Part shown: in pieces, positions 63,651 through 64,000 of the stretch
Position numbering within the stretch: the stretch's first letter is position 1
How the letters are laid out: every line of letters starts with the position of its first letter
Source: Candidatus Dechloromonas phosphorivorans
Lineage (GTDB): Bacteria > Pseudomonadota > Gammaproteobacteria > Burkholderiales > Rhodocyclaceae
Direction: 5' to 3'
Length of the DNA stretch: 64,000 bases
Assembly: GCA_016721185.1 (NCBI GenBank)
Contig: JADKIP010000017.1
Location: 1 to 64,000 of the forward strand
Notes under the pieces: model-generated
Database searches by the model: none
Seen by the model: only the letters and a program-made list of their open reading frames with translations
What the model was told of the DNA's origin: nothing
Translations under genes and position numbers: made by a program

Positions 63651-64000
63651 ATGCTCTTCAAACCGCAATCTTTACTGAACCGGAACCCCGTGCGCCTACC
63701 TCGAATCCTTGATCTGCCTGCCATCACCCTGATTGTTCCGCTGCTGGCTTGCGCTCTGCTGTTATCCGGCTTGGGGAGCGGTGGCAGTGCGTTGTTTCTG
63801 GGCCTGGTATCGCTGACCCTGATTGCCACCGTCCTGGTCGCCGTTTATCACGCCGAGATCATTGCGCACCGCATCGGCGAACCGCTGGGCACGCTGGTTC
63901 TGGCGCTGGCGGTAACCGTGATCGAAGTTTCCTTGATCATCTCGATGATGCTCTCGGGCGGCGACGAAGCGCGCAGCCTGGCGCGGGATACTGTTTTTGC
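63651..64000 (+). CDS. ChaA-type calcium/proton antiporter (partial)
   Basis: The first 116 codons are present; the gene runs off the right edge. Three hydrophobic helices are visible. The stretch HAEIIAHRIGEPLGTLVLA followed by LAVTVIEVSLIISMMLSGG is the first alpha-repeat of CaCA exchangers of the ChaA type, and LARDTVFA closes it. In-frame ATG at 63651 is the likely start, with no strong Shine-Dalgarno. ChaA exports Ca2+, Na+ or K+ for protons. Confidence 0.85.
   Translation, partial: MLFKPQSLLNRNPVRLPRILDLPAITLIVPLLACALLLSGLGSGGSALFLGLVSLTLIATVLVAVYHAEIIAHRIGEPLGTLVLALAVTVIEVSLIISMMLSGGDEARSLARDTVF

Overview
This 64 kb window looks like chromosome from a betaproteobacterium, most likely of the Rhodocyclales (Dechloromonas/Azonexus-like). 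That call is inferred from gene order (tolC-rhodanese-pcm, pilGHIJ-chpA, yqgE-ruvX-pyrR-pyrB-pyrC'), moderately high GC and familiar protein sequences; no database search was possible. Both ends cut genes: apaH at the left and a chaA-type cation/proton antiporter at the right. I found no tRNA, rRNA, CRISPR array, transposase or prophage.

Layout. 1-6.1 kb: apaH (partial), glmS, a UDP-glucuronate epimerase-type gene, a KdtX/WaaE-type glycosyltransferase, waaC and waaA, i.e. amino-sugar supply and the LPS inner core. 6.1-10.6 kb: tolC, rhodanese, pcm, a TetR regulator with a perfect 34-bp palindrome at its start codon, and an unusual secreted fusion of an adhesin-E-like domain to an alpha carbonic anhydrase. 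10.7-14.9 kb: TPP riboswitch and thiC, a DUF3553-type protein, a small unknown protein and a yeast-type cytosine deaminase. 15.2-23.2 kb: a GDSL autotransporter esterase broken by a one-base frameshift, an LTxxQ (Spy/CpxP-like) protein behind a 10-bp-period repeat array, a truncated M48 protease, and a NodT-MacA-MacB efflux set. 23.4-28.5 kb: an accessory block in which a LysR regulator faces a thioesterase-panB-MFS operon across a TACAT-N11-ATGTA box, then an alpha/beta hydrolase and a GFA-type zinc protein.

28.9-42 kb: a hybrid histidine kinase, rlmA, an unknown two-repeat protein ending in a helix-hairpin-helix, a YkgJ-like cysteine protein preceded by a coupled 31-codon micro-ORF, uppP, a frameshifted yqiA-like esterase, then a tightly packed RNB exonuclease-tonB-aroE-mtgA run and mgtE. 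42-45.2 kb (minus strand): thiD-thiE-hemL-gdx, each overlapping the next. 45.4-56.8 kb: the Chp/Pil chemotaxis operon (pilG, pilH, pilI, pilJ, chpA), an unknown gene and a PAS-GGDEF cyclase. 56.9-64 kb: photolyase; yqgE-ruvX-pyrR-pyrB and an HxH-less dihydroorotase homologue (pyrC'); an M20 amidohydrolase; and the partial antiporter.

The least explained signals are in the DNA. One is a dispersed repeat of about 40 bp with three intergenic copies and one degenerate copy inside aroE. The second is a strongly over-represented oligomer, CTGCGGTCAAC / GCGGTTGACCGC, found both between and inside genes, including a perfect 21-bp inverted repeat at 31.6 kb. Two single-base frameshifts, plus a missing stop in the macB ATPase, mean either recent gene decay or sequencing error and should be checked against reads.
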